A stretch of DNA of 64,000 bases from Aphelenchoides besseyi (GCA_024699855.1 JAMPIQ010000003.1:992001-1056000); one strand, 5' to 3'. Positions 9,650 through 21,381 are shown, counted from the stretch's first letter. The notes: generated by a model from the letters alone, not told the origin. Translations and numbers: made by a program.

Positions 9650-11607
9650 TTAATTCCAATAAACGTAATACAATACAAAGAAATGGTGAAAACAGAGAGA
9701 TTGTTGGCAATAGCCGCAGGCCAAAAGGGAAGGCGAGTTGCAGTCGTTTTGAGCGCACTCCATGTTGAAATTGTTGAAGCAGAATTGCACGGGATGAACG
9801 AAAGTGTCTAATTGAACATCGTTGTAACCGGCTTGTTTCCACGAATGTCGGCGGAAATCAACTAAACGGGGAGCCGCGAATTGGTTGTGGGTAAGAGACA
9901 TCAGTTTGATCGCGTTGTCTCGTTGAAACATCGCAACTCCCGTATCGAACAGAATTGCGTGATCGTGAATCTGTTCGGTCTTGTTAGCACAGGACAACGC
10001 AACAATATTTTATTAACGGTGTAGAATTCAACAACAATAAATAACTAGACCAAGATCAAGGCAATTAACCCAGTCAACAACAGACACCCCACAAGCTGAC
10101 TGACTATCGGCGGCAAGGGGCGAGATAATCACAATGCCAATGGTGTTACAATAAACCAATCAAGACAAGTCTCAGGACCGAACAGAATCTTTCGCCCGAA
10201 ATTCTTCCACATTCTAAAGAAAAAGACATCAAGTGGTTGAGCCAAATAGGTGACGTGACGGGGAATTATTCGTATGTTGATATTGCGATCTTGCGGACGA
10301 ACGAAATTGATTGCTGTGTTGTTGCGAAATCCGGACCACGAGTCGAGAATAAAAATCGAGTTGTCGGGCATATACGGAAACGCACAGTGCTCAAGAAATT
10401 CCGTCATTGTTCGAAGGTTCATAATTGAACTTGTTCCCGCAGTCACATGCATGTTCCGACAATCATTTGCTCGCTAAAATAATTCTTGACATTGCTTCAC
10501 GTGCAATCTTACATTTTGTGCAAAATGAGTTACCGTTCGGGGAAATACTCCGTCTCGTTCTTTCATTTGCATGAAAAGAATCGGATGAAGCGTACCGTCC
10601 ATGGAAAGCAACGGGACGACTGTATACGAATGTGTCAGAGAAATGCTTGAAGTTGCCATTCCATGAACGTGACGTTGTCCTTGATCAGCAAGAGTTCTCT
10701 CCGAATGATACTCCAAACGACACCCGCAATGATCAGCGTTGAAGACTTGTGAAGGCGCGAGTTGGTGTCTTTGAATTTCGTTTCGGATATCCGCCACAAA
10801 AGCATTTGCATTCGTTGTGTGTTGCTCGTCGGCGTTTTGTGATGCGACTGTAACGAACTTTGTGACTTTGCGATCAACAATTCCGAACCGACGCTTGAAA
10901 CGTTTGGCCCAATTCTCCGACGCCGAAAATTCGATTGGCTCCATCAATTCTGCGTTTGATTGAACGGCAAATAAACGAAGATCGAGAGTTTTCACGACTT
11001 TGTTCGCATTTCTGGCCACGCAGTATTTCGCGTAAGTCGCTTCATCGATCAATTGCAAAGCTCGTTGTCGCGTTTCTAAAGACTGCTGATCGTCTAACCA
11101 TCGAGTTTTAAAGCTGTAAAATAGCTTTCAACACATAAAACTTGCTCTAGCTTACATTTTGAATCGTCGCCAAGCAGAATCGGTATTCAAAAAACGGAAA
11201 CGATGTTGAACGCTCTGTTTTGGACGAAACTCCGTGACATTGACGGGAACTGTTTGGTTGTCATCTACTTTGCAGTAAAAACGTATCGCTTCTTTCATCG
11301 TTTCAATTGGAATCTCACGACCACCAATAGTCCAATGTTCAGAAGTAACGCCAATATGATCGTCTTCATCCGAATCAAGAGGGAAACTTGATTCATCGAC
11401 GGCTTCATTTTCATCATCAGAACCGTCAATACCGACCATCTCATCCTCATCAAACTCGAATTGGTTTGCAGCGGCAACGGTTTGTATCAATTGTATGAGT
11501 CGAGAAGCAAGTTGACGCTCTGTTCGAGTAGCAGAGTTGGTTGAAACATCTCCCAAAGGTCCAAATCTCTTGACCAAAAATTGAACGACCACTTTAACGT
11601 TGAGCAT
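9650..11607 (-). pseudogene. Tc5-type transposase of the 2.7-kb element
   Basis: Exon 1 from the ATG at 11607 encodes VVVQFLVKRFGPLGD, an RTER motif and a long acidic region, then a donor after FRFLNTDSAWRRFKM. Next come NWAKRFKRRFGIVDRKVTKF (CENP-B-type HTH), FNADHCG, then after a stop or TTTTAG acceptor at about 10474, FILDSWSGF and YLAQPLDVFFFR (three acidic catalytic motifs). The C-terminus at 9650-9997 has SWKQAGYNDVQLD, PVQFCF and a Cys-rich tail CGYCQQSLCFHHFF. The frame breaks between 10129 and 9997 were not resolved as introns. The domain order matches the transposase at 7055-8668, though the sequence is divergent. Confidence 0.7.
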
Positions 11608-11736
11608 TTTGATAATAATAAGAAAGACTTCGTGATTTCGTTTGTTTTCAGTTAATGTTTTTGTATTACCAGTGGAAGACTTGTACAACGTCTTAAAAAA
11701 TAGTGGTTGTAAAAAAACAAGCAAAAAGAGCGTCAA

Positions 11737-11785
11737 CAGAATCAACCTCACAGGTCTGTTAAGCAACCAACTAATCACTCGGCCA
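11737..11785 (-). other. Degenerate tRNA-like module
   Basis: On the minus strand an A-box-like TGGCCGAGTGATTAG (11785-11771) precedes a weakened B-box GGTTGATTCTG (11747-11737). The start resembles a Leu/Ser tRNA D-arm. The spacing is too short for a whole tRNA. It sits just inside the right TIR, comparable in position to the modules of the sister element. Confidence 0.4.
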
Positions 11786-11898
11786 CCGCCGCACACGTTT
11801 TTCCTTGTAAAAAGACTTGGAATAACTTGCAAATTTTTTGGTCTCAAAATTGGCCAATATCTCGACCATAAAGCTTCCAATTAAAAAACTGTTCACAC

Positions 11899-12096
11899 CA
11901 ATCGATCAAGCAGAAAAATTGCGATCAATTGATGCCAAAATGTCAAAAATTCAAAATTTTAGTTTTTGGCCAATAACTCGGCCAATTCTGCGACTGGGCA
12001 AAAAAGATGGGTATATTCAGCATTAGCGTAAAATTCCGCGTCGATTGATCTATAATTCAGCCAAAAGTAGCGGGGACCACTCAGGACCTCTCCTTG
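11899..12096. repeat. Right TIR of the 2.7-kb Tc5-like element
   Basis: Reverse complement of 9431-9628, ending CCTCTCCTTG before TAA. Confidence 0.85.
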
Positions 12097-14170
12097 TAAG
12101 AGCCTCCCATATTGAGTCGAGCTCGATGCTGTCAAATGCTTTTTTGTAATCGATAAATGCCATATGTAATGGTAACGCCCATTCACGGTGTTTCTCGCTG
12201 ATCAGGTTGATAGTTAGGATGTGATCGGTTGTGGAGTAGTTTTTCCTAAATCCGGCTTGTTCGATTGGTAGTTGTGCTTTTTGTGTGTTCATTTGTTCTG
12301 TGATTCTTTCTGCTAAGATTCTGGTGATCATTTTATAATTGATGGTGAGTAGGTTTATTGGTCTGTAGTTGGAGACATCTGTCGTATCTCCTTTTTTGTG
12401 TAGCAGAATGGTTTGTGCATGTGTTAGTTGTACTGGGAACTGGTGTTCTTCGAACATTTTGTTTATGTGTGTAGCAAGTTGTGTTGCCATAAATGGTGAA
12501 GAGTATTTTGTGATGCTTGGCGAGATTCTGTCAATCCCTGGTGAGGTATTTCCTTTGATATTCCCGCATGCTTTGACGATTTCGTCCGGTTTTATGGGAT
12601 TTTTCAGTTTTTGTGTGTTGTGGTAGGTGAAGTCTCCGTTTTGTGAGGCGTAGAGTTTGCTGTAGAACTTTGCAGCTTCAAAGACCGCTTCTTCGATCGT
12701 CGTTGTGTAGGTTCCATCTTCTTTCTGTAGTTTTGTAATTGTCTTTCGGCTGTAGGCCAGTTCTCGCCTTCCATTTTTTAATTGGTGTTTCTTCAGGTTC
12801 TTCTCGAGGACTGCTTTGTGGTGTTCTTTGAGGTCTTCCATGATTGACCATCTGATTGATTTGCATAAGATTGTGTATTGCAGGTGTGTATTTTGTTGTG
12901 TCCCGTGTTTTAGTTCTCTTCGTTGTTTCATCAGTGTTCTTGTATTTTCCGATATTCTCGGTGTTTTTCGTTGAGGTTCTTGTGTTTCGTCTTGTATGGT
13001 TCTTTGTAGTTGTAGGATTTCATTATAATCTTTCGGGTCTTGTTGTAGCAACTTTATGCGCGTTACTATTTGGACCATTTTTTTGTCGAATTTTGGTGGT
13101 AGGTTGGTCTGGTGTGGTCTGAAGGCTTTTGTGTTGCTTCGTGGTTGTATTGTTCCTCTTAACATCCTGTGATCACTCGCGCAGTCGAATTTATTGAGTA
13201 CGTGGGCGTCGGTGATTAAGTGTTTTCTGTTTGTGATTATGTAGTCGATTGTGTTTTTTGTTCTGCCGTTCGGGCTTTTCCATGTCCATTTGTGGTCGTT
13301 TTTCTTTTGGAAGAACGTATTGGTTATATAGAGATCATTTGCCTCACAGAAGTCGATCACCATTTGTCCCCTTTCGTTTCTGTTTCCGTTTCCATGCTTT
13401 CCGCAGCTTCTTTCATCCTGTTCTTGTGGTCCTGTTTTGGCGTTGAAATCGCCCATTATGATATGTGTTGTTGATCGGTCGTTTATGGTATTTTGGAGAT
13501 CGTCGAGGAATTTTTCGTATTCCTCGTCGTCATAGCTGTTGTGTGGTGCATATACCTGCGTGATTTTGTACGTGTGTGTTTTTATTTGTACCGTGATTTG
13601 GATGATTCTGTCCGACACGTATCTGACTGTGTTTATGTGTGTGTTCATGTGCTTTGTGATATAGAAGCCGACTCCGGTTTTTTGTCGCAAGTTCGTGGTA
13701 TTTTCGACTCCACTGTGATAGAGCAAGTGACCGGACGCGAGTTCCGTGCATTCTGACCCGTCGATCCAGGTTTCGATCAGTCCGATTATCGGTGTATTCA
13801 GTTCTGTCGTGTTTTGTTCAAAGTCGAGCAGTCTACGGGCCGTTTTTATTCCGCGCACGTTGAGTGTGCTGATGTGTATCTTCTGGTCGGGTTTTTGTGC
13901 CTTGTTTATTGAGTTTGCGTATGATGCACGTCCTCTTCTCAGGTTCTTTCTTAATCGGGGTTGTATCGTCGTGGTTATGTTCGTTGTGGTTTGTTGATCG
14001 AGGTTGTATGCTCCGTTGTTGGGTTCCTCGTCTCCCTCTCCTCCTCTTTTGGATTGGCTCCCGGTCCACAGGTTGCTCCTGTTGTGCCCGCCCGGCACAG
14101 ACGGACCTCGGTTGATGTCCTCGGTCGCGAAGTCGAGAGCGGAAAAAGGGACCGACCGCTCTCCAATCAC
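12097..14170 (-). mobile_element. RTE-type LINE, 3'-truncated (EN plus partial RT)
   Basis: An uninterrupted minus-strand frame encodes an apurinic-type endonuclease (ISTLNVRGI, then IGLIETW, QVYAPHNSYDDEEYEKF, IIMGDFNAKTG, TIDYIITN, SDHRML) and the first part of a reverse transcriptase (GNTSPGIDRISP, ILLHKKGDTTDVSNYRPINL, EQAGFRKNYSTTDHI, AFIDYKKAFDSIE). The RT motifs resemble the RTE clade. The frame stops being LINE-like exactly at the right end of the 2.7-kb Tc5-like element, before the catalytic [FY]xDD box. The LINE is therefore truncated and cannot be autonomous. Confidence 0.8.
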
Positions 14171-14199
14171 TCTCCGGAAGACCCCCCAATGAATGTAAC

Positions 14200-14843
14200 T
14201 AAAGTTATTACGTTAATCTTTCAGCTGTTAATTCCTATTCAAAACTTATAAACCAAATCCTTCAATTCGATTATGTTACATCTTTCATCTTAGGCACCTT
14301 CTTCAACTTACTTTTATTATGTCTGATTATTTGACAGTTTCCCAGCAGCCTACGAACCTGCTGTCTGATTTTATTGATTACATCTTTAGCTAACGAATTC
14401 ACCATTTTAATTGTCGATTCATGTCAGAAGGTGAGAGATTATCGTTCTATCTAAAATTGCATTTAAGATTTGCGTGCTGCCGGTTCTCTTAATCTTGTTG
14501 TATTCTATGAACCGGTCAAGTAATTTCCAAACCTTGCCTAATACATTGCGCTTAATCTTTCTATGGTTAGTAAGAACTTGGAAGTTTTCATCCTGCTTTT
14601 GGAACCCGGGGTTTTGGTATCGATTTGTGGAAACGTAATGTCCGCTCAAGTTTTTTCAACTCAATGCCCATTTTTAGCAACATTACTATGTCTTTAAGAC
14701 GTCTACTATTATCTGTGCTTGGCATCTTAATCGTGTGTTTGTTACAACTTCCAATCATGATTCCGATTATATTTACTATCTAGATATCAGTAGCGAATAT
14801 CGTCTCTTATGGTTACAAGATTCCGATGAAATGATGTTCATAT
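14200..14843. other. No gene recognised
   Basis: AT-rich sequence between the LINE 5' end and a mariner element. It may include LINE 5' UTR. No supported frame. Confidence 0.4.
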
Positions 14844-14845
14844 TA

Positions 14846-16093
14846 GGTCGGCTAGAAAGTTCTCGGACAGAAACAGAATGTCAAAAGACTAAAATTTTTG
14901 CTCAAAAATTAGCAACTTTTTTCGGTTTGTTAGGGAATTCACATTTACATCAACTGGACATCAAGATTATGCTATCTATTCTTCGAAATAGTTTCCACCG
15001 GATGCCACAACATATCCCCACCGATTAACCAAATTCAAGATACCGCGTCGGTAGAATTCACATGTTTTTGCGTTGAACGACCGATTACGCAAAGAGTGCT
15101 CCACTGGCCGAAACAGGTGAAAGTCACTTGGAGCCGTATCTGGGCTGTACAGAGCGTTTGACATCAGTTCCCAACCAAGTTTGCGAATCTCTTGTTACGT
15201 GCTCCGTGCGGTCGAGTATTGTCTTGGTGTCAAACAAATGGAAATTCGCGCTCGAGGAGTTTTAGATTCGGACGTTCCAATTGCTCGCAATAAAGTTCAG
15301 CGTTAATTGTTCGTCCTTCTTCCAACATCTCCCAATGGTGAACGCCGTGAACGCTCTAGAATACTGATATCATGACCTGAATACAAGTTTTTGAGCATGA
15401 GAATATGCGCATACCACTTTTTTTTGACGAAAATCACAAACCGGAACTTCACCAATTGATTAGTCTTCACTTAATCATTGATGTCCTCGAAATAAATTAC
15501 GTAAAGGAATGCATTTTTTGTCTATAGTAATGATGTCATCAAGGAACGGATTGCAAGCTTGCCGAAGAAGAAGTGGTAGAGCGATTTGGCGCCGTTTTTC
15601 TTTTTGACTTGCAGTGAGAAAATAAGGAACCCAACGAGACAACTTCCGTACTTTGCCGTTTTTGTAGAGTACTTTCAGAATTGTCTTTTGATTGCAGTTG
15701 AACTTATGAGCAAGCATTCGCGAATTCATAGACGGATTCTGTTTAATTCGTTGAATAACGTCTGGTTTCGATAGTTTCGGTAGCCACCCGTTTCTTTTCC
15801 GATCTTTGATATGAGCACCTTCTTTTTTGAACCGTTTGTACTAATCGCCTGCTGTCGATTTTAAGACCTTTTTTTTCTATACGCAAGACAAATTCGATGA
15901 ATTGCGATTCTAATCGAACTTCCGTGGACAAACTCGTAATGAAGTAATAGTCGAACATGTTCACGCTCCAATTTCGTTGCAGTACCAACAGTTAACAGAC
16001 AAACCGAAAAAGATCGACAAAAACTGACAATTTTAGAGCAAAAATTTTAATCTTTTGACATTCTGTTTCTGTCCGAGGACTTTCTAGCCGGCA
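14846..16093 (-). mobile_element. Mariner element (1.25 kb), inactive
   Basis: Inverted ends match over at least 60 bp: GGCTAGAAAGTTCTCGGACA at about 14850 against the reverse complement ending at about 16089, continuing GAATGTCAAAAGA. TA flanks at 14844-14845 and 16094-16095. The interior is a broken mariner transposase on the minus strand. Confidence 0.85.
14976..15988 (-). pseudogene. Mariner transposase pseudogene
   Basis: Recognisable pieces on the minus strand: an HTH region at 15729 downward (HKFNCNQKTILKVLYKNGKV, then SRWVPYFL, like the WVPHEL motif), DDIITIDKKCI near the first catalytic Asp (15540), and YSPDTAPSDFHLFRPVEHSL near 15130, matching the conserved YSPDLAPSDYHLF motif of mariners. 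Frames differ between the pieces and stops intervene, so it is inactive. Confidence 0.75.
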
Positions 16094-16095
16094 TA

Positions 16096-16789
16096 ATATA
16101 TTTTGATATTCATTGGATGTATCGATCATTGGATAGCTTTATGTTCGTTGAATCTTTAGGCGCTTTTTATTGTCAATCTTCAATAACTTTTGACCTGTTC
16201 AAGTAATGAAGAAATAGTAACGATGTCGAGAAAATGAATATCTAAACTACTTTACGAAGATTATAGTTATTCGTGTAAGTGATATGCTCCTTACTTTTAC
16301 GCTTATTATTCAGTTTATATTATTTGGTTCTACGAACGTGTTGTCGGTCATTATCGTTCAACTAACGCACTATTTTGGTATAAAGACAACAAGATACTGC
16401 ATTTCTTCTTTAATTTTGTACGCGTGCTTGCCAACACTAAACTCCAGTTTCTTTATTGAAATCATCAACGCTACGCCAATCATTGCTACATGCTCTTAGT
16501 CGAGTCTAAAGATTTTGGCTCAGAATTTCAGATAAAGTTACACGAGTGCAGTCTTAATGCAAATTCCGATTTTTTATCCGTAACTTTTGACATAATCGCG
16601 TTTAAAATGAACGAAATACAATTATAAGTTGGTTAAAAAAGGAGATACGAAACATTCTCGTCCATTAATGTGACTTTGAAAGCAAGTGTAATTGATTTCT
16701 CATGTGATTATTGACATGTGAGCAGCTAACTAGAATTCACATGCTCAGTGGATATCGTCGCGACAAAATATTTCGACCTCTGGCGTATA
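16096..16789. other. No convincing gene
   Basis: A 71-codon plus frame at 16284-16499 begins with a hydrophobic, signal-like MLLTFTLIIQFILFGSTNVL. It lacks other support and is AT-rich, so it is not called as a gene. Confidence 0.3.
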
Positions 16790-16791
16790 TA

Positions 16792-17740
16792 CAGTCGCGC
16801 TCAAAAAAACCGTCAATTTCAATAGCAATTCGTTGTTGCGTCATAAGTGTGCTCGTTCTGACACCTCGTTTTGGCGCACTCAGAAAACAGTCAAACCCCA
16901 ATTCAAAATTCGAATAACAAAATCGAACTTACAAATAACCATCGTACGTTGTCGGAAAAACTCGCCGTGGCATTCCGCACCGATTGGTTGGGTAGAAAAC
17001 CTCATCCGGAGTCTGTTCACTGAAAACGCACCCCAAACCAGGGCCTTTTCTCCTCCGTACTTTACAATCGGTTTCAAATGTCGAGAATGCTAACGAGTCT
17101 TCACAAATCGACGGACGTATCTTTTGCTATCATTTGCGAACAGACAAACCTTTGATTCGTCGCTGAATAGAACATTTGACCATTGAGCAATTGTCCAGTT
17201 CAAATGCGACTGGGCGAATTCCAGTCTTGCCTTTTTATTCTTTGGGCTGATCAACGGTTTCTTGGCGCCTATGTATGCACAAAGTCTGGCTGATATTAGG
17301 CGACGTGAAACTATCTGTCGACTTACCGTTAGGTTCGTCTCTTCGGCGAATACGATCGAAATGTCAACGTCGGTCTTCATCAGCTCGGCAACCGATTTAC
17401 GTCGAATGACTCGGTCGTCTCTGGCAGTTGTTTTACGAGGCCGACCGCTTTCCTTCCTTCGTAACAGACGTTCTTCTATTTCGTATTTGCGCAAAACATC
17501 TTGAACCGTTGATTTCGCTATGGAGAAATGGTCACTTATTTGTCGCACTGATTTATTTTCGTCGCTCATTTTGACAATGTCTTTTCGACGTTCGGTAGTT
17601 AAGTGACGACCCATCTAATACAATAAAATAATACAGAATTAGACGGAGAACAAGTAAACAAGACTTACATAAAGAAAAGACGAGATTTAATAACTAGAAA
17701 CTAAGCAAAAATCACTGTCCGGTTTTTTTGAGCGCGACTG
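16792..17740 (-). mobile_element. Tc1-like element (949 bp), deleted
   Basis: Terminal repeats CAGTCGCGCTCAAAAAAACC at 16792 and its reverse complement ending at 17740, flanked by TA (16790-16791 and 17741-17742). At 949 bp it is shorter than a full Tc1 (about 1.3-1.6 kb). The missing part corresponds to the transposase C-terminus. Confidence 0.9.
16880..17614 (-). pseudogene. Tc1-type transposase fragment
   Basis: From 17614 the frame reads MGRHLTTERRKDIVKMSDEN (paired-type HTH), GRPRKTT (GRPR-like hook), then ISPKNKKARLEFAQSHLNWT and WSNVLFSDESKVCLF, which holds the first catalytic Asp. After a stop near 17090 the frame shifts to HLKPIVKYGGEKALVWGAFS, the usual block before the second Asp. 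The following sequence degenerates and the remaining catalytic motifs are absent. Confidence 0.8.
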
Positions 17741-17742
17741 TA

Positions 17743-19952
17743 CGTTTAATTGATCGTGAAATCTCCTCAATATTGTTATGTCGCTCAGTCGTCATTCTCA
17801 TTAATTTTAGTTAAAGAACTTATACAAGATTCCATAAGCGTTTTGTAAATGATTTTAGAAGCAAAACGACAAGTATCCAAGAATATGACATAAACGTTTT
17901 ATACTATTATAGAAAATCAATTGGAGATTCAAAGATAAGCATTTTGAGCTTTTCTACGAAGCTATTTTTGTTAAACAGGTGTAAAAACACTTCTTCACGA
18001 ATGTTTTTAATTTATTAGTTGACGATTCCATTAATCAAGAGTTTGCATTCAATGACCAAACGATTCGGACCTTTGCTTTTCTGTCTCGAGTTCTTCTTTT
18101 GAATTGCAATCTTTTGTGAAGGTTTGATTTCTTCCGAACTCTTTAATCTACTAAGAAGCAACTGTCTTTTATTGCAATCATGTCAATTGAAATACAATTG
18201 TTAGTCGATTACTCAATTTAGCATTTTGTTTTGTTTTTGTACATGTCTAAAATGATGTTACAACCAGAAGTTTGTATTAGAGGTTCTGATTTAAATTGAA
18301 CAGCTTCTATGCTGGCAATCGTTCCATTCTGATTGAACATATTTTGTTTGTTTTTTAATCACATATTGTAGAATTTAAATGTTCTTTTCTATTGGTTAAT
18401 CTCCGGCCACTTTTTGACTTAATCGTATTCAAATCCAACAAGTAACACTCTTCTTAGTGACCATCTTGCTTTTGTCCTGTTGATCATTAGTGTTTAATTC
18501 TAAACTCAATGTGGAGCTTACATTGTCCATATTCCAATAGATAGTCATTCTAATGGTCTTAATTGTGGTTTTAATTTCAAGTTCTGTAGACACCGTTTGT
18601 TTGACTATTCAGATAACAGTCATTAATTGTATACGATTAATAGACTGGTCAAATGGCTTATTTTTCGTATTTGTAACCACTTATTCTTCGTCTACAAGAA
18701 GTGCGAATTTCCGACCAAGATTAAAGTTAATTCAACTACGACTTCCACATCTTCTAGTTATTATTCTCTGTACATGTATTCATTTTAGCTACGTTAAAAA
18801 GCGACTAGACTATCGCTGTTATTCTCCTAATAATTCGCGAGTCTCATTGTTATTTGATTGACAAGTAATCTTAATTTCGTTTTCCTTTTTTGATTCTTTC
18901 GTGTCTTTAAGAAGCCAATTTTAAAGCACATAGATCTTTAGATATTCGGAATTTTGTTGGATTTACCAGATATTGACGTTTCCGGTTCGATTTTTATTCT
19001 TTATTTCCGAACAATTAAACATACAAGTAGGTAATCAACTCTTCGTTTCATTCTTTAAAACAACACTTACATATAATCTCCACATTTCTCTTTCTTTTCT
19101 TCGATAACACAAAATCAATTCTCAACAATTAACATATAAATCGCACTCTCTTTTTTCATTTCAAAAAAAAGCGAACGCGTTCGATCGTAAACAATCAATC
19201 AGACTATTCCCGCTTCTTTGTTTTGGATTTGTTCTTTATACTTGCAAACAATTCTTGTTTTCAATTCTGCATTCAACGTTTATTAAAAGAATTGATAGTC
19301 ACGACGTTTATTCTTCGAGTCATTTTTTATTCTTGGTTGATTTCTTGACAGCGCGAATGTTTATATTAAGCATCGTGTAATTCAAATGCATTCTCAACCC
19401 TCTATATCATCCACGAATCACGCAAATTGGCGATCGAACTCAACGGCAAAAACGCAAAAAGCAACGAAAAAACTAAGCGGCCATTCAACCGTCGAGCGAA
19501 CGGAAAGTCGATCGATCGCCGCGAAGCAAGAGCCTCCGACCAACAGCTTTTTACACCCGAACACTTTAAATTTCAAACATTCGGTCGACGATCTTTGAAT
19601 GCGCTCAAACATCGAAAACGAGAAAACTAATCGGAAACATTTGAACTCAGTTACCTTCAGATCGAGAACAAAGCAACAAACATCAGTTGATACGTGAGTG
19701 TGCAATATTGTCCAAAAGGTTATTGGCATGTTTTCAAGCGATTGTTTATGTAAGTGTTCATTTTCGATTATGAGCACGTGTCTGTGTTTGTTCATGAAAA
19801 TTAATGTGACGTGAAAATCGCTTGCAACTCTCGATTGTAGCAACAATTTCACTGACAATCAAATGGCTGGGAATCTGTTTTGCTGCAAACTTTTAATCTT
19901 ATGTTCCGGCATCTGATCAAACGAACAATTGAAGTTCCAAGCACACGCTTTC
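17743..19952. other. Long stretch without a supported gene
   Basis: AT-rich with scattered short frames. A slightly more GC-rich patch at 19386-19860 has overlapping frames on both strands (for example MHSQPSISSTNHANWRSNST on plus), none with a recognisable motif. Part of this may be the displaced upstream region of the esterase gene at 26037, because the 5.9-kb element lies between them. Confidence 0.35.
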
Positions 19953-19954
19953 TA

Positions 19955-20033
19955 CAGGGTGTCTCAAAAAAGGGCAAGCGTGCTGTAACTTTTTAACCAG
20001 CCATTGTATGAAGATTCTGTAAAAAGAAACTAA
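19955..20033. repeat. Outer left arm, 79 bp
   Basis: Identical to the reverse complement of 25771-25849. It starts CAGGGTG after a TA and ends GAAACTAA. Confidence 0.9.
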
Positions 20034-20205
20034 CAAGGGAAGGCTCATTAGCCACCACGCGATATTCACGCATACTGTATGCCAAAAAACGCGCCTTTTC
20101 AAAAGGAATCTGATGGTGTTATCAGTTTTTGCTCTGGGGTACCCTGCGTGGACTTATGGGCTTTTGAAGTCCACGCAAATTGCGTGCTTTTTGGACGTTT
20201 TTTTG
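20034..20205. repeat. Inner left arm, Tc5-like TIR
   Basis: Begins CAAGGGAAGGCTCATTAGCC and includes TATTCACGCATACTGTATGC and CCACGCAAATTGCGTG. It is mirrored near-perfectly by 25600-25770. The TTCACGCATA and CCACGCAAAT blocks also occur in the MITE at 1000-1456. Confidence 0.85.
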
Positions 20206-20280
20206 GAGATGCGCGGACGCAAGCGCGTTTTGCGAGTAGATTTGACTTTTTTGCATCGCCTTCGAGTTATGAGCGACAAG

Positions 20281-20517
20281 TGCGCTCGAGTCTGTTTCCT
20301 TGAGCAATCTAGTGGTTGGTCCAAGAGTGGGTACGTCGATGAACGATCGGAAAGATGCCAAAAGCCAGCTGGCTACTGTTTCAATTACCAATCGATCGAA
20401 AGATGTCAAGAAATACCGAGATGTACTCGTTTAGCATTCATCAGATGTGCTCATTGCGAGCAGTATTATTGTTTTCATTGCATCTTTACTTCCGACCAAG
20501 CGCACCTACATCTTTAA
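20281..20517 (+). pseudogene. Tc5-type transposase C-terminal tail, lone
   Basis: The plus frame reads SGWSKSGYVDERSERC, then PAGYCFNY, then a Cys/His cluster FIRCAHCEQYYCFHCIF before a stop at about 20517. It lines up with the tails of the two Tc5-like transposases (SWEKIGYID, PTEFCF, CSYCQKYFCF and SWKQAGYND, PVQFCF, CGYCQQSLCF). Only the tail is present; HTH and catalytic motifs are absent. In the complete elements the tail ends beside a TIR and reads outward. Here it starts beside the left TIR and reads inward, so this piece is inverted relative to the TIRs or is a captured exon. Confidence 0.65.
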
Positions 20518-20689
20518 TTGTTGTCGCAGTAAACTTTTCAGGTTCACTTTAATACTCTAACTGATTTAAACAAACGACTACTTAAAATTGATTAGAATTA
20601 CAAAAAGTTGCAAAACCAATCAAAAAAATGCGAAATTGCAATCGACCGGCTTTGATCCGATCTAATTAACCTTTTTTGCCGTTGAACTC

Positions 20690-20815
20690 TTGTGATTTGA
20701 CCGCTTTGTGAATCGAACCCGTTTGTGCTCACTGAACCCGCTGGACGCTGTTGGATTTGCACCGGAAGGTACAAAGCCAACGGCTTAACCACTAGACTAA
20801 TTAGTAAAACGATTT
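20690..20815 (-). other. tRNA-like patch
   Basis: On the minus strand TCTAGTGGTTAAGCCG resembles a tRNA D-arm/A-box, followed by GGTGCAAATCC (weak B-box) and, further on, GGGTTCGATTC (better B-box). It does not fold convincingly as a tRNA. It is comparable to the A/B-box modules in the other Tc5-like elements. Confidence 0.35.
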
Positions 20816-21381
20816 GGATCGTGATTTGTAAATCTTATATCAACTCGTATTGGAGAGCGACCAGAATGGCAATCAAAAAAAGAGCGTGTCCACTTGCCAA
20901 AAAAAAGTGACAAAAAAGCGTCCGAACGTCGACCAAAAACGAGCAAATGCAATCAATCCAGCACACGCTTCTTTACGTGAAAAGAATACAACGTTTCCGG
21001 GTTTCGCCGTTTTTGCCTCAAATTGGCGAAATCGAATCAAACACGCAATTTCAAATCTTTATGAGCGATGTTTATTTGATTGTAAGCAAAGTATTACAAA
21101 TTACAATAGATGGATATCGTGAAGAGAAACAAGACTTATGGGCAAAATGGTGGGAATGGAGGGGAGAATCATGGGAACAATGGAGTTAAAATTCAAAACC
21201 AAAAGATCGATTGTACAGAATACGAAAACCATTCGAATTGGAAGAAGAAGAGAATTCACGGAAGAAGTCGGCGTTTTAGGATGTGCTACTCGGTGTTCAA
21301 AAAGAAGGACATCTCACGAAGAAGTTCGGAGCCCGCATCCTCGTTGATCCGAAATTCTCGGTTCTGAGATGTTACACAAAG

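Larger units (their letters stand above)
9431..12096 (-). mobile_element. Second Tc5-like transposon (2.7 kb)
   Basis: Inverted repeats of about 198 bp (9431-9628 and 11899-12096) begin CAAGGAGAGGTCCTGAGTGG. The flanking triplets are TGA (9428-9430) and TAA (12097-12099); both fit TNA but are not identical. It carries a decayed Tc5-type transposase on the minus strand. Its right end abuts an interrupted RTE-type LINE that does not resume on the left side. Confidence 0.85.

Noticed and set aside
12369..14251. Several plus-strand hydrophobic frames
   Set aside because: They are antisense shadows of the long LINE frame; their Val/Phe/Cys-rich composition is explained by the opposite strand.
18553..18861. 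Hydrophobic 102-codon frame as a membrane gene
   Set aside because: AT-rich composition alone can give such a frame; no splice partners or motif.
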